From DAIUFH01 sp036844705 (GTDB lineage Bacteria > Bacillota > Clostridia > Tissierellales > Tissierellaceae): 7,117 nt of DNA. The first letter of the stretch is position 1. The number at the start of each line of letters is the position of its first letter. The stretch lies in the NCBI GenBank assembly GCA_036844705.1, contig DAIUFH010000095.1, forward strand, positions 1 through 7,117, in the 5' to 3' direction. The notes below the pieces were generated by a model. It had not been told where the DNA came from. It ran no database searches and saw only the letters and a list, made by a program, of their open reading frames with translations. Positions 6,766-7,117 of this stretch are shown in pieces. The position numbers and the translations under genes were made by a program.

Positions 6766-6806
6766 GAACTAAGAACTAAGAAGTAAGAGCTAAGAACTAA
6801 GAGCTT
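6751..6806 (+). repeat. Degenerate 7-bp tandem repeat (eight units)
   Basis: Eight consecutive heptads of the form AGARSTA: AGAGTTG, AGAGTTA, AGAACTA, AGAACTA, AGAAGTA, AGAGCTA, AGAACTA and AGAGCTT. The first two are inside malQ and encode its last residues; the stop TAA (6763-6765) bridges heptads two and three. Such heptamer arrays vary in copy number by slippage. The array directly abuts the inverted-repeat element that follows. Confidence 0.85.
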
Positions 6807-6816
6807 AAACCCGAGA

Positions 6817-7030
6817 TACTTCGCTTCGCTTGGTATGACATTTATATGTTATAGTTCTTTGCTTCGCTCAGTATGACATTTGTATGTTATAGTTCTTTGC
6901 TTCGCTCAGTATGACATTTGTATGTTATGGTTCTTTGCTTCGCTTGGTATGACATCTATACGTTATAGTTCTTTGCTTCGCTCAGTATGACATCTATATG
7001 TTATAGTTCTTTGCTTTGCTCAGATTGACG
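6817..7030 (+). repeat. 38-bp tandem repeat, five full units and one partial
   Basis: Units start at 6817, 6855, 6893, 6931, 6969 and 7007 (the last partial, to about 7030). Each unit reads TTCTTTGCTTCGCTCAGTA then TGACATTTGTATGTTATAG, with few differences. The second half can form an 8-bp stem, TATGACAT with ATGTTATA (one G-U pair), around a 4-nt loop. Units 2 and 3 share loop TTGT, 4 and 5 share CTAT, and unit 1 has TTAT. Unit 4 has one stem mismatch (ACGTTATA). The unit length is not a multiple of three, so coding is unlikely. Confidence 0.9.
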
Positions 7031-7082
7031 TTTTAATGATGTGCATTGAAGTATTGTTACTATTTATACGGGCGTCAGCTAG
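7031..7082. other. Unique spacer inside the repeat element
   Basis: About 50 bp between the last tandem unit and the right inverted repeat. It is bracketed by TGACG (7026-7030) and CGTCA (7073-7077), a short inverted pair. I see no gene or promoter in it. Confidence 0.4.
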
Positions 7083-7117
7083 TGTCATTCTGAACCGCAG
7101 GTGAAGAATCTCGGGTC

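Larger units (their letters stand above)
6809..7116. mobile_element. MITE-like repeat element with imperfect terminal inverted repeats
   Basis: The left end (6809-6840) begins ACCCGAGAT and ends TGACA; the right end (7083-7116) reversed begins ACCCGAGATTCTTC and ends GAATGACA. The two ends therefore form an inverted repeat of about 32-34 bp, with the outer 9 bp perfect and the inner part sharing CTTC, GCTTCG-like and ATGACA blocks with a small gap. The span is about 308 bp and contains no gene or transposase. The end sequences (TTCGCTTCGCTCAG and CACCTGCGGTTCAG before AATGACA) resemble a dispersed intergenic repeat I know from many bacterial genomes. A target duplication cannot be tested because the window stops one base after the right end. 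Confidence 0.55.

Noticed and set aside
6817..7030. Regular repeats resembling a CRISPR array
   Set aside because: The 38-bp units are directly adjacent with no unique spacers between them, and no cas genes are near.

Overview
This window looks like chromosomal DNA from a low-GC Gram-positive bacterium, most likely of class Clostridia. The reasons are strong AGGAGG-type ribosome sites, AT-rich codon use and intergenic DNA, a lipoprotein-type solute-binding protein, and an oppBCADF-like gene order of the kind known in clostridia. No marker gene fixes the genus.

Layout. Positions 1-4962 on the minus strand hold a tightly packed operon for a peptide-type (Dpp/Opp/Gsi clade) ABC importer. In transcription order the genes are dppB (permease), dppC (permease), dppA (lipoprotein binding protein), dppD (ATPase) and dppF (second ATPase, cut by the left edge). 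Gaps are 10-17 nt, and dppD and dppF overlap by 8 nt. The two permeases form the membrane channel, DppA captures the substrate outside the cell, and DppD and DppF power import. The visible part of DppF is unusual: a charged, probably coiled-coil insert of roughly 75-90 residues follows the Walker A region, where the Q-loop should soon appear.

Positions 4963-5277 form a divergent control region. It holds a strong minus-strand promoter (TTGACA, 17 nt, extended -10 TAATAT) with a 16-bp imperfect palindrome in its spacer. It also holds a cre/LacI-type half-palindrome, a 13/15 match to the CodY box, and a plus-strand extended -10 for malQ. The dpp mRNA would have a leader of about 155 nt with no riboswitch or T-box that I recognise.

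Positions 5278-6765 on the plus strand encode a complete GH77 4-alpha-glucanotransferase (MalQ) with all catalytic motifs, probably starting at a TTG codon.

Positions 6751-7116 are repeat DNA with no gene. Eight degenerate 7-bp repeats overlap the end and stop codon of malQ. They are followed by a MITE-like element of about 308 bp with imperfect terminal inverted repeats, containing five full 38-bp tandem units and one partial unit, each able to form a small hairpin. No transposase, RNA gene or CRISPR array is visible. I see no clearly new multi-gene system; the most noteworthy items are the DppF insert, the compact divergent control region and the composite repeat element.
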